From DAHUYF01 sp963838385 (GTDB taxonomy: Bacteria; Pseudomonadota; Alphaproteobacteria; ATCC43930; CGMCC-115725), in the NCBI GenBank assembly GCA_963838385.1, contig CAWIRE010000012.1:176934-240933 (forward strand): DNA of 64,000 nucleotides. Reading direction: 5' to 3'. The translations under genes were made by a program, and so were the position numbers. This document shows positions 9,035 to 17,664 of the stretch, one piece after another (the first letter of the stretch is position 1; every line of letters begins with the position of its first letter). The notes beneath the pieces are model-generated. The model searched no databases, was not told the origin of the DNA, and worked only from the letters and a program-made list of their open reading frames with translations.

Positions 9035-9841
9035 ATGGAGCTGCCGCCGCTGGATCTGCCGGAATTCGCGCCGGGCTCGGTCTGGCTGGTCGGCGCCGGG
9101 CCGGGCGATCCCGGGCTGCTGTCACTGCTGGCGCTGCACGCGCTGCGCCATGCCGATGTCGTGGTCTATGACGCGCTGGTCGATGACCACATCCTGGCGC
9201 TGGCGCGGCCGGGCGCGGCGCTCGACTATGCCGGCAAGCGCGGCGGCAAGCCCTCGCCGCAGCAACCCGCCATCTCCGGGCGGCTGGTGCGCCTCGCCCA
9301 GGCGGGCCGGCGGGTGCTGCGCCTCAAGGGCGGCGACCCCTTCGTCTTCGGCCGCGGCGGCGAGGAGGCGCTGGCCCTGGTCGCGGCGGGTGTCCCCTTC
9401 CGCGTCGTTCCCGGCATCACCGCCGCGATCGGCGGCCTTGCCTATGCCGGCATTCCCGCCACCCATCGCAGCATCAACTCGGCGGTGACCTTCGTCACCG
9501 GCCATGCCAGCGACGGCGCTCTCCCGGACGGGCTCGACTGGGCGGCGCTGGCGCGAGGCGCGCCGGTGCTGGTGCTCTACATGGCCTTGAAGCATCTCGA
9601 CGCCATCGCACGCCGGCTGATCGCCGCGGGCCGGCCGCCGGAGGATCCGGTGGCTGTGGTCAGCAAGGCGACCACCCCCGCCCAGCGCGTGCTCGAGACC
9701 ACGCTTGCCCGCGCCGCCGCCGATGTCATCGCCGCCGGCATCGAGCCGCCCGCCATCGTCGCCATCGGCGAGGCGGTGCGGCTCCGCGCCAGCCTCGACT
9801 GGCTCGCCGCCGCTGTCCGGACGCCGAGCCCCACCGGCTGA
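9035..9841 (+). CDS. cobA: Uroporphyrinogen-III C-methyltransferase
   Basis: CobA (SUMT) uses two SAM to convert uroporphyrinogen III to precorrin-2, the branch point to cobalamin and siroheme. The 268-residue protein has VWLVGAGPGDPGLLSLLALHAL at about 16-37, VVYDALVDDHIL, AGKRGGKPSPQQ, VLRLKGGDPFVFGRGGEEAL at about 93-112 and VVPGITAAIGGLAYAGIPATHR. It is a stand-alone SUMT without the CysG oxidase/ferrochelatase part. It is transcribed away from cbiD-cobK. No cobalamin riboswitch is visible in the 70-base gap. Confidence 0.95.
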   Translation: MELPPLDLPEFAPGSVWLVGAGPGDPGLLSLLALHALRHADVVVYDALVDDHILALARPGAALDYAGKRGGKPSPQQPAISGRLVRLAQAGRRVLRLKGGDPFVFGRGGEEALALVAAGVPFRVVPGITAAIGGLAYAGIPATHRSINSAVTFVTGHASDGALPDGLDWAALARGAPVLVLYMALKHLDAIARRLIAAGRPPEDPVAVVSKATTPAQRVLETTLARAAADVIAAGIEPPAIVAIGEAVRLRASLDWLAAAVRTPSPTG

Positions 9842-9894
9842 ACCTCGCGCCGCCGCCGCTCGTTTCCAGAGAGAGGCGGAAACGGAGAGGCATC

Positions 9895-10449
9895 ATGGCC
9901 GAGACGACAATGCGCGAGGCGGTTGCGGCCTTCGACGATCCCGAGGCGCTCAAATCGGCGGTCTCGGAGCTGCAGGGCAGCGGTTTCAACCGCGCCGATA
10001 TCAGCTTCCTGGCGCGCGACGGCCTCATGACCGGCCATGTCGAGGCGCAGTACCGCCAGGCGGGCGCGGTCGAGGACGACCCTGGCGTCCCGCGTGAGGC
10101 GGTCATCGACGAGACCGACATCCGCCAGCGCCGGACGCTCGAGGTCAGCATGGCGGCGACCGTCGCCGCCTTCGCCGCGGCGGGATTCACCGTGATGAGC
10201 GGCGGCGCCACCCTGGTCGCCGCCGGCGCCGCGGCGGCGGCGATGGGTGGCGTCGGCGGGCTGGGCGCGCTCATCGGCAAGGCCTGGGGCACGGGGCAGA
10301 AGACCTTCCTGCGCGAGCAGCTCGAGCGCGGCGGCATCCTGGTCTGGGTGCGCACCGCCGACGCCGATGCCGAGGCGCGCGCCTGCGCCATCCTGCGCCG
10401 CCACGCCGCCCATGACGTGCACGTGCACGAGGTGACGGCGGGAGGCTAG
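9895..10449 (+). CDS. Stress-type small protein with central hydrophobic segments
   Basis: The function is not known. The 184-residue protein starts with an alpha/beta module (VAAFDDPEALKSAVSELQGSGFNRADISFLARDG, about 10-44), as in the general-stress-17M/DUF1269 group. A Gly/Ala-rich hydrophobic stretch follows (about 85-125) with glycine-zipper character (GAAAAAMGGVGGLGALIGKAWG), then a C-terminal half repeating the fold (GGILVWVRTADADAEARACAILRRHAAHDVHVHEV). A purine-rich ribosome site (GAGAGGCGGAAACGGAGAGG) precedes the ATG. It may insert in or lie on a membrane. It stands alone between cobA and a cupin gene. Confidence 0.75.
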   Translation: MAETTMREAVAAFDDPEALKSAVSELQGSGFNRADISFLARDGLMTGHVEAQYRQAGAVEDDPGVPREAVIDETDIRQRRTLEVSMAATVAAFAAAGFTVMSGGATLVAAGAAAAAMGGVGGLGALIGKAWGTGQKTFLREQLERGGILVWVRTADADAEARACAILRRHAAHDVHVHEVTAGG

Positions 10450-10495
10450 GCGAGGGGATGGTCAGGTGGCGCACCCGCTGCCAAGATGCCGCCCC

Positions 10496-10825
10496 GTGAG
10501 CCTCACGAGCGGAAATCTCTTTGCCGATCTGCCGCCGCCTTCCGCGGCAGAGGACATCATCGCGCTGCTGGAAAGGCCCGGGCTGCGGCTCGAGCGCATC
10601 GTCTCCACCGGCCAGGCGACGCCGGCCGGCGAATGGCTCGACCAGGATCGCGAGGAATGGGTGGTGCTGCTGCGCGGCGCGGCCGGTCTGCGCTTCGAAG
10701 GCGAGGCCAACGTCCGGCTGCTGGCGGCGGGTGATTATCTGCGCATCCCGGCGCATTGCCGCCACCGGGTGGAATGGACCGCCCTCGGCGAGGCTACCGT
10801 CTGGCTCGCCTTGCACTTTCATTAG
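10496..10825 (+). CDS. Small cupin-domain protein
   Basis: This protein of about 109 residues is a single cupin barrel of the NLFADLP group: SGNLFADLPPP at the N-terminus, EEWVVLLRGAAGLRFEG, LLAAGDYLRIPAHCRHRVEWT and VWLALHFH at the end. His residues in PAHCRHRVEW and the final HFH may bind a metal, as in other cupins. Substrate is unknown. I chose the GTG at 10496 because homologues start just before SLTSGNLF; a GTG at 10466 with a better spaced AGGGG is the alternative and adds ten residues. Confidence 0.75.
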   Translation: MSLTSGNLFADLPPPSAAEDIIALLERPGLRLERIVSTGQATPAGEWLDQDREEWVVLLRGAAGLRFEGEANVRLLAAGDYLRIPAHCRHRVEWTALGEATVWLALHFH

Positions 10826-10852
10826 CAGGCGGGCAGTTCTTTCTTATGCGAC

Positions 10853-10897
10853 TGCGACACATTCTTATTTGCAACGCGACCCGGAGACGGTATAGTC
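10853..10897 (+). promoter_or_regulatory. bfd-bfr promoter with Fur-like site
   Basis: A good sigma70-type promoter, TTGCAA (10869-10874) and TATAGT (10891-10896) with a 16-base spacer, lies about 55 bases before bfd. A 21-base imperfect palindrome starting TGCGAC and ending TTTGCA (10853-10873) overlaps the -35 box. Its TGC-N15-GCA outline and AT-rich centre resemble alphaproteobacterial Fur or Irr sites. Iron control is inferred from the site position and from the iron-storage genes that follow; the exact regulator is not known. Confidence 0.45.
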
Positions 10898-10951
10898 CCG
10901 CCGGTTCTCGCCGCCGCGTGCGGCTCTCCGACAGAGGATGCATCGCCCCCC

Positions 10952-11140
10952 GTGTATATCTGTCTGTGCAACGGCTTCACGGACCGACAGGTCCGCACTA
11001 TCGTCAAGGAGCGCGCGTCCTCGGTGGCGCAGGTCTATCAGGCGCTCGGCTGCACGCCGCGCTGCGGCAAATGCGTCCCCCTGGTGCGCGAGATGCTGGG
11101 CCGCGCCACGCCGTCGGAGGGCGGCGACGCCCTCGCCTGA
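10952..11140 (+). CDS. bfd: Bacterioferritin-associated ferredoxin
   Basis: Bfd is a small [2Fe-2S] ferredoxin that docks on bacterioferritin and delivers electrons to release stored iron. The 62-residue product starts at GTG and has the four cluster ligands Cys4, Cys6, Cys38 and Cys41 in the CxC-x31-CxxC pattern of the BFD family. Bacterioferritin follows 28 bases downstream, the usual partner. The GTG start fits the family N-terminus MYICLCNG. Confidence 0.93.
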   Translation: MYICLCNGFTDRQVRTIVKERASSVAQVYQALGCTPRCGKCVPLVREMLGRATPSEGGDALA

Positions 11141-11168
11141 GGCGCGGCATCCCACGGGAGGTGAAGGC

Positions 11169-11648
11169 ATGCGCGGCGACACCACGGTCCTGCAGCATCT
11201 CAATACGGTGCTGAAGAACGAGCTGACGGCGATCAATCAATATTTCCTGCACGCCCGCATGCTGCGCCATTGGGGCGTCCGCAAGCTCGGCGGCCATGAG
11301 TACCAGGAATCGATCGACGAGATGAAGCATGCCGACCGGCTGATCGAGCGCATCCTGTTCCTGGAGGGCCTGCCCAATCTGCAGGATCTCGACAAGCTGC
11401 TGATCGGCGAGAGCGTGCAGGAGGTGCTCGAGGCCGACCTCAAGCTCGAGCACAAGGCGGTGCCGGCGCTGCGCGAGGCGCTGGCCTATTGCGAGAGCGT
11501 GCGCGACTTCGTCACCCGCGATCTCCTCACCGACATCCTCGAAGGCGAGGAGGAGCATATCGACTTCCTCGAGACCCAGCTCGGCCTCATCGCCACCATC
11601 GGCATCGAGAACTACGTCCAGCTCCAATCCGCCGCCGCCGAAAGCTAG
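11169..11648 (+). CDS. bfr: Bacterioferritin
   Basis: Bfr forms a 24-subunit haem-containing iron-storage shell. The 159-residue protein carries the ferroxidase ligands Glu18, Glu51 and His54, the haem ligand Met52 (in IDEMKHADRLIERILFLEGLPN), Glu94 in the LKLEHKAV region and the EEEH segment near 127-130. I chose the ATG at 11169, which has GGGAGGTGA upstream and gives standard length. It shares an operon with bfd. Confidence 0.96.
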   Translation: MRGDTTVLQHLNTVLKNELTAINQYFLHARMLRHWGVRKLGGHEYQESIDEMKHADRLIERILFLEGLPNLQDLDKLLIGESVQEVLEADLKLEHKAVPALREALAYCESVRDFVTRDLLTDILEGEEEHIDFLETQLGLIATIGIENYVQLQSAAAES

Positions 11649-11687
11649 ACGCGGCGGGAGGCCGCGCTTCGCATCTTCTCTCGCCGG

Positions 11688-14074
11688 TCAGGCAGATATC
11701 TCGGCGCCGTCGATAGCGGTGATCTCGCAGAGCGTCGATCGCAGGCCGGTCGAGCCGCTGACCGGGTCGGCGTCTTCGGCGACCAGGCGATTGTAATTGG
11801 CGCCGGTGTCCGCTAGCGCATCGAAAGACGGCAGGCCAAGCCCGTCATTGCCCTGCCACCAGCCATACTGGGCGCTGACCACGCGCGGGTCGAGGCTCGT
11901 ATCGAAGGTTGCGCGCATCCGCGCGCGGCCGCGTCGGGTCCTGATCTCGACCCAGTCGCCGTCCTTGATGCCGCGGGCGCGCGCGGCATCCGGATGCAGG
12001 CTGATTTCTGGGTCAGGCGAGCGGCGGCGCAGCGAGGGCACGTGGCGGTGCTGGCCGTGGCAATAATGCACGACCTTCGCCGAGGTGAGCACCAGCGGGA
12101 ACTCGTCGCCGCCTGCGGCGAGAGGCGACGCCGCCGGTTCGACGAAGCGCGGCAGCGGCGCCTCGCCCGCCTCGGCGAAAAGCTCGGAGAAGAGCTCGAT
12201 CTTTCCGGTGGGCGTGTTGAAGCCGGCGCTTCGGTAATGGAAATAGCGCGGCTCTCCCGCCACGCTGATGCCGTTAGGCTGCGCCCGCAACTGGTCGAGC
12301 GTCAACGCCAGCGGCGCCAGGACGGCCTCGAGGCCGGCGTTGATGTCGCCGTCCCAGAACAGGTCGCCAAAGCCCAGCCGCTTCGCCAGCTCGAACACGA
12401 CATGGGCGTCCGATCGGGACTCGCCCAGGCTCGATATCGCCGCCTGCCGCAATTGCACGAGATTTTCGGCGGCCTGGGTGCCGTCGAAGCCGACGCGCAG
12501 CGCCTCGCGCTCCCAAGGCGTGTTGATCGGCAGGAAAATATCCGCGAACGCCGCCGTCGGCGTCATGACGATGTCGGTCTGGACGTGGAAGTCGAGCCTG
12601 GCGAGGGCCTCGGCGCCGCGGTCGCCATCGGCATGGCTGACCAGGAAGTTGCGGCCGAAACCGAAGAGGCCTCGGATCGGATAGGGATCGCCGCGAAGGA
12701 TGGCATCGTAGAGGGCGTCAGAGCCGATCCAGCCATGCCGGCCGGGCCCCAGCGGCGACCGTTCGAGGCCGATGCATTTGGCGCGCTGCGTCGCCGACAG
12801 GAGTTCGCCGCCGCTCATCGTCGCGCGCCGGCGGGCGGGCGAACTCGACATTGCCGCCGGGCGCATCGAAGCTGCCGGTCAGCGCCATCAGGGTGGCGAT
12901 GGCGCGATCCGTCTGCGTGGCGTTGGTGTGCTGGCCGACGCCGGACCAGGCGTAATAGCTGACCGGACGGGCCTCGAAGAGCAGTCTCGCGGTTTCCGTC
13001 ACTTGGCTTGCCGCCACCCAGGCGACGGCGGCGACACGCTCGGGCGGATAGCCTTCGCAGAGCTCGCGATAGAGAGCGAAGGCCGAGCGGCACGGGATCG
13101 GTTCGCCCGTCGGCGAGACGACGTCGACCAACACGTCGAGTTCCGGCGACCCGGCGGCGGCATAGGCGCGCCGCGACGGCGAGTAGGCGAGCGGCCGGCG
13201 CGCGTGCGCATCCCAGGCGACGAGATCGTCGACCCTGGCGCCGGCCGGCATCGCGGCAAGGTCGCCGGCGCGCAGGAAGCGCTGCGTGTCCGCCCGCGCC
13301 AGCAAGGGGCCGTTGGTCCAGTCGCGCATGAAATCGACGTTCGAACCAGCCGTTCCGGATCATCTCCCCGGCGATGCCGAGCGCCAGCGCGCCATCGGCG
13401 CCGGGCCGCACGCGCAGCCACTGATCCGCCCGCGCGGCGAAGCCGGCGCGCCGGGGATCGACCACGACCAGGCGCGCGCCCCGCGACCGGGCCGCGCCGA
13501 CCGCCGTGGCATGGTCCAGCCAGGTCGCGCTGGGATTATGCCCCCACAGCACGATGCAGCCCGACGCCGCGAAATCCGGCGACGCGATCGAGCGCCCGAA
13601 GGTATAGGCGTGCGCAAAATCCTTGTGCCAATTGCAGATCTCGGTGCCATAGGCGAGGTTGGGGCTGCCGAAGGCGTTGATGAAGCGCTCGATCCAGCGC
13701 AGATCGTCGGAGATCGGGGTGCCGCTCGGCGTGGTGCAGCCGAAAGCCACGGCTTCCGGACCGCTCTCGGAGCGGATGCGGTCGAGCTGCGAGGCCGTCC
13801 GCTCGAGCGCCTCCTCCCAGGATATCCGTTGCCAGCCCGCGTCGGGGTCGCCCTTCGGCCGCGTGCGCTTCAACGGGTAGAGCTGGCGCTGCGGGCTGTA
13901 GATGATCTCGGCGGCGGCGCGCCCCTTGATGCACAGCGCCTGTCCCGTGGGATGGTCGGGGTTGGGCTCCTGGCCGATGAAGCGGCCGTCGCGCGTCACC
14001 ATCAGCGAGCCGCAGCGCGACTTGCAGAGGGCGCAAAATCCCGGCGTTCTCGTGAGGGGTTCGGTCTGCGCCAT
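11688..14074 (-). CDS. Molybdopterin-dependent oxidoreductase, two frameshifts
   Basis: This is a large catalytic subunit of the DMSO reductase superfamily. The N-terminus has the [4Fe-4S] ligand set CALCKSRC with a fourth Cys in GQALCIKGRAA. GTEICNWHKDFAHAYTFG carries the likely molybdenum-ligand Cys. Later parts include DIFLPINTPWERE, TPTGKIELFSE and the C-terminal guanine dinucleotide domain (RGIKDGDWVEIRTRRGR). Three reading frames must be joined, at about 13345 and about 12825, giving about 795 residues. Substrate cannot be told; formate, thiosulfate/polysulfide or an organic substrate are all possible. No electron-transfer or membrane-anchor subunit is next to it. No Tat signal is visible, so it is probably cytoplasmic. 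Confidence 0.8.
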
Positions 14075-14167
14075 CCTGGTCCTCTAGCGCGTGTCGCTCG
14101 CCGAGCATAGGAAGAACAGGCGCTGCTTCAAAGATGCGGGAGCGCCGCCTCGGCTAAAGCATCGCGC

Positions 14168-14908
14168 TCACGGCATCACCAGCCCGCCATCGACGGCAAG
14201 GGTGGCGCCGTTGACGTAGCCCGCCTTGGGCGAGAGCAGCCAGGCGATGGTCTCGGCCACCTCTTCGGGCGTGCCGATGCGGCCTTGCGGGATCATGCTC
14301 TCGATGCGCCGGCGCACCTCCGGCGCGGCGGCCACCGCGTTGAACATCGGCGTCTCGATCGGGCCCGGCGCCACGGTGTTGACGGCGATGCCCTTCTCCG
14401 CCAGCGCGCGCGCCGCGCTCTTGGTCAGCGCCAGCAGCGCGCCTTTGGTCGCGGCATAGGCGACGGTGCCGCCGACCCCGCCGCCGCGCAGGCCCGCGAC
14501 GCTCGTCACCGTGCAGATGCGCGCGCCGCGCGGCATGTGCCTGGCCGCCTCGCGGATCGCGAGATACGTGCCGACGACGTTGACGTCGTTGAGCCGGCGG
14601 AAGGTCGCGACCGGGACATCCATGAAGGGGGTCGTGTCGTGGATGCCGGCGCAGGTGGCGAGAGCGTCGATGCCGCCCAGGAGCGCCGCGAGCTCGGCGA
14701 AGACGGCGACCATCGCCGCCTCGTCGGCGACGTCGACGGCGCGCGCGACATGGCCCTCGCCGGCGGCGCGGGCCACGCGCTCGGCGGCGGCGCCGTCGCG
14801 GTCGAGGCAGGCGACGCGCCAGCCGTCGCGCGCCAGCACCCCGGCGGTCGCGGCGCCGATGCCGCTGCCCGCGCCGGTGACGATCGCGCTCGGGCGTCGA
14901 GTTTCCAT
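14168..14908 (-). CDS. Short-chain dehydrogenase/reductase
   Basis: This 246-residue classical SDR oxidises or reduces an unknown alcohol or ketone with NAD(P). It has the cofactor motif TGAGSGIG at about residues 11-18, a catalytic Tyr-Lys pair in YAATK, the following NTVAPGPIETPMF and the C-terminal YVNGATLAVDGG. Asp at the end of the second strand (CLDRDG) points to NAD. It is the last gene of a minus-strand operon starting with an FAD monooxygenase and lies 16 bases after the OsmC gene. Confidence 0.9.
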   Translation of the reverse strand: METRRPSAIVTGAGSGIGAATAGVLARDGWRVACLDRDGAAAERVARAAGEGHVARAVDVADEAAMVAVFAELAALLGGIDALATCAGIHDTTPFMDVPVATFRRLNDVNVVGTYLAIREAARHMPRGARICTVTSVAGLRGGGVGGTVAYAATKGALLALTKSAARALAEKGIAVNTVAPGPIETPMFNAVAAAPEVRRRIESMIPQGRIGTPEEVAETIAWLLSPKAGYVNGATLAVDGGLVMP

Positions 14909-14924
14909 CGCGCTCCCTTCCTGC

Positions 14925-15332
14925 CTAGCGCAGCACTGTCCTGATCGTCATGCCGCGCTTCAGCGCGCGCGTCACCGGCGTCTTCTCGGCGATCTCGGCA
15001 CAGCGTGCGCGCTGCGCCTCGTCGAGGCCCGAGAGCGTCAGCTCGCGCTCGATCTCGCCCGCCTCGTCGTGCCAGCGATAGCTGAGCCGCACCTCGATCG
15101 CGCCGAGCGGCCATTGCTTGCGCTCGGCATACATGCGCAAGGTGATGGCGGTGCACGCGCCGAGGCTCGACAGCAGCAGGCCGAAGGGCGAGGGGCCGGC
15201 ATCGGCGCCGCCGGCGCTTTGCGGCTCGTCGGCGACGAGCGCGTGCGCGCCGGTGCGGATGTCGGCGGCATAGCGCGTCTCGCCCATCCGCACCGTGGCG
15301 CGGGCGACGACGCCGGGCTCCTCGCTCGTCAC
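14925..15332 (-). CDS. OsmC/Ohr family protein
   Basis: The 135-residue product matches OsmC-type hydroperoxide reductases: ADAGPSPFGLLLSSLGACTAITLRMYAERKQWPLGAIEVRLSYRW with the conserved Cys in SLGACTA at about residue 69. The second Cys (in QRARCAEIAEKTPVTRAL) is also present, so it may reduce organic peroxides through a Cys pair. The start is the GTG at 15332, which overlaps the stop of the upstream LVIVD gene (GTGA); no in-frame ATG gives a better start. Its role beside the oxidases of this operon could be to remove peroxides, which is inference. Confidence 0.88.
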   Translation of the reverse strand: MTSEEPGVVARATVRMGETRYAADIRTGAHALVADEPQSAGGADAGPSPFGLLLSSLGACTAITLRMYAERKQWPLGAIEVRLSYRWHDEAGEIERELTLSGLDEAQRARCAEIAEKTPVTRALKRGMTIRTVLR

Positions 15333-16762
15333 TTCTCCGCCTTCGACCAGTCGGCGATGCGCCGCGCCGCGCCGGTCAGCTCCAGGATGTGCATGCCGTT
15401 GTTGGCGCGGTCGACGATGTAGATATAGCCGCGATTGTCGACCTCGACATTGTTGGTCTGGATCACCCGGGCGCAATGCTCCTTGCCGTCGATGGTGGTG
15501 CAGCGCTTGTCGCCGCGCGGGGTCACCGCCGGGATGTAATGCGCCACCTCGCGCGGGTGATAGGGATCGCGGATGTCGACGACGCGCACGCCGGCGTTGA
15601 AGCTCGAGAAGAACATCAGCCGCCGGTAAAAGATCGGCGTCATGTTCTCGTTCGAGGAGTGGGTCCCGAAGCGGCCGCCGCGGCTGCAGAAATTGCCGCT
15701 CTCCTCCGGCACCGTCCAGCTCGAGATCACCATCGGCCGCGCCTCGCTGGTGACGTTGGCGAACCACACCATCTGGCGCGGCTCCTGGCACTCGCTGGCG
15801 ATCGCCTCGTCGGTGATGACGACGATGTCGCGGGTCGGTTCCTTGTCATGGGCGAACTCGGCGATCGGCATGCCCGGCACCGGGAAGGTGGTGTGCGCGC
15901 CGTTGAAGGCGGACAGGTCGAGCCGCCCGACCTGCGGATAGAGCAGATTGGCCGGCGTCGGCTCGCGCGGTCCCTTGAGCAGCTTCTCGCGGTCGACGAT
16001 CTGCAGGATGCCGTTCTTGTCGGTGCCATAGCCGAAATAGACGCGATTGCCTTGCGGCCCGGTGGAGATCGCCCCGTGCAGCTCCGTCGGCACCGGCGTC
16101 ATGGTCGCGCCCGGCTCCTGGCCGACCAGGCCGAAATTGCGGATGAAGACGGGATGCTCGGGATCGCTGAGGTCATAGACCTGGGTCATGCGATGCACCC
16201 GCCAGCCCGGCGCGCCGGAGACGAGATAGGCGATGCCGGTGTCGCATTCCCACCAGTTCTTGTGGGTGCCTTCGATGCCTTCGATGCGCACCAGCAGCTC
16301 GGGCTTGGCCGGCTGGGTGACGTCCCAGATCTCATGCGCGGAATTGCCGAAGGTGCGCAGCATATAGGTCTTCTTGGGATCGCCCTTGGGCAGCGTCTTG
16401 CCGTCGCAGACCCGCACCATCTGCGCGCCGCCCTGCTCGTAGAGGCCGGGCTCGCCGGGAATGTGGTGGAGGTATTTGGGATGGCGCGGATCGGTCACGT
16501 CGACGATCGAGGTGCCGTTGTCCTCGTGCTTGCCGGTCAGCGGATTGAGCGGCTTGGGGTTGGCGTCGGTGCCGCCGTGATGGCCGATATAGGCGATCCA
16601 GCGCCCGTTCTGCTCGTGGATGGTCGGCTGATAGGCGGCGCGCCCCTGCAGATCGTTGTAGCCCACCAGCTTCATGTTGTCGGCCTCGGGCCTGGTCTGC
16701 GCCAGCGCCGCCCCGCCCGCCGCGACGACCAGCGCCGCCGCCCACAAGATGCTTTTTCTCAT
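15329..16762 (-). CDS. Secreted LVIVD-repeat beta-propeller protein
   Basis: The 477-residue protein has a signal peptide (MRKSILWAAALVVAAGGAALAQ) and a series of propeller blades with the LVIVD-type pattern: GTSIVDVTDPRHPKYLHHI, HEIWDVTQPAKPELLVRI, TQVYDLSDPEHPVFIRNF and VRVVDIRDPYHPREVAHYI. Such proteins lie in the periplasm or outside the cell and their biochemical role is unknown. The WWECDTGIAYLVSG and FGTHSSNENMTPIFY segments are highly specific for one subfamily. It is third in the minus-strand operon. Confidence 0.85.
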   Translation of the reverse strand: MRKSILWAAALVVAAGGAALAQTRPEADNMKLVGYNDLQGRAAYQPTIHEQNGRWIAYIGHHGGTDANPKPLNPLTGKHEDNGTSIVDVTDPRHPKYLHHIPGEPGLYEQGGAQMVRVCDGKTLPKGDPKKTYMLRTFGNSAHEIWDVTQPAKPELLVRIEGIEGTHKNWWECDTGIAYLVSGAPGWRVHRMTQVYDLSDPEHPVFIRNFGLVGQEPGATMTPVPTELHGAISTGPQGNRVYFGYGTDKNGILQIVDREKLLKGPREPTPANLLYPQVGRLDLSAFNGAHTTFPVPGMPIAEFAHDKEPTRDIVVITDEAIASECQEPRQMVWFANVTSEARPMVISSWTVPEESGNFCSRGGRFGTHSSNENMTPIFYRRLMFFSSFNAGVRVVDIRDPYHPREVAHYIPAVTPRGDKRCTTIDGKEHCARVIQTNNVEVDNRGYIYIVDRANNGMHILELTGAARRIADWSKAEK

Positions 16763-16821
16763 CGCCGCTCATTCCTTCCGCTGGTTTGACGCTGTCGCAT
16801 CTTGGTTTTGCAGCCGGTTGC

Positions 16822-17610
16822 TCACCCGTAGCTCTTCGCCATGCCCTCGGCGGGATCGGCGAAGGCGCCGTAGGGCGGGATGGGATAGCGCAGCCCCGCC
16901 TTCGCCAGGCCCTTCAGCCCCTCCACCGCGCGCGCCAGGTCCTGCGGCGGCAGCGCCATCAGCATCTCGTCATCGGCGACGCCGCCATAGCGGCGCTCGG
17001 CATAGCACGGGATGGAGAGGCTGACCTCGCGCGTCTTCAGCGCATGGCCCCAGCTGTCGGCGCAGGCGCTCTCGCCGGTGATGGAGAAATCGTAGCGCCG
17101 GTAGCTCTTCCATTGCAGCCCGTTGATGAACAGGATCATCTGCCCGGGCGTGCCGTAGAACAGCACGATGTCCGGCGGGTCGAGCCGGCCGGCGCGGAGC
17201 GGTGACGCCACCAGCGCGTTGTAGCGCCCGGCCGCCACGCGCGGCATCTGCTGCTGATGCGCCCGCGCCGCCTCCTGGTTCTCGAACCAGACGCCGGTCA
17301 TGCGCTTGCCCGAGAGGTAATCCTCGCCGGGCGCGTTGAGGCCGACGATGCCGCCGCAATTGCTGTCGGGACGGAGATTGTCGTGGACGATGCCGAGGGT
17401 GAGCCCGGCCACGCGCGCCTGCGTCACCAGCTGGCAGGTGCTGAATTGGGCCCCCGGCTTGGGCCGGCGCAGGCCCTGGATGGCGTCGAGCGCGCTTGCG
17501 TCCTCGAACAGCTTCATCCCGATCGGCAGCGTCTTGAGGCGCAGCAGCTCCGTGAGCTCCTGGGCGAGCTGGCGCAGCGCCTCGGCGCCGGGTCCTGGGA
17601 CGTTGGTCAT
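16822..17610 (-). CDS. DUF169 protein
   Basis: The 262-residue protein matches the DUF169 family, whose function is unknown. Visible hallmarks are TLPIGMKLFED at about 28-38, a Cys in FSTCQLVTQARV, NALVASPL, DIVLFYGTPGQMILFINGLQW, GESACADSWGHA and the SIPCYAERRYGGVADDEMLMALPP segment. The conserved Cys residues suggest a metal or cofactor site. It lies between an FAD monooxygenase and an LVIVD gene in the same direction, so it probably takes part in the same pathway. Confidence 0.85.
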   Translation of the reverse strand: MTNVPGPGAEALRQLAQELTELLRLKTLPIGMKLFEDASALDAIQGLRRPKPGAQFSTCQLVTQARVAGLTLGIVHDNLRPDSNCGGIVGLNAPGEDYLSGKRMTGVWFENQEAARAHQQQMPRVAAGRYNALVASPLRAGRLDPPDIVLFYGTPGQMILFINGLQWKSYRRYDFSITGESACADSWGHALKTREVSLSIPCYAERRYGGVADDEMLMALPPQDLARAVEGLKGLAKAGLRYPIPPYGAFADPAEGMAKSYG

Positions 17611-17664
17611 GGCATTCCTCCCGCTTCTGCGGTCCGCGCTAGCATCCGCTGGCGGCGCGCGCTG

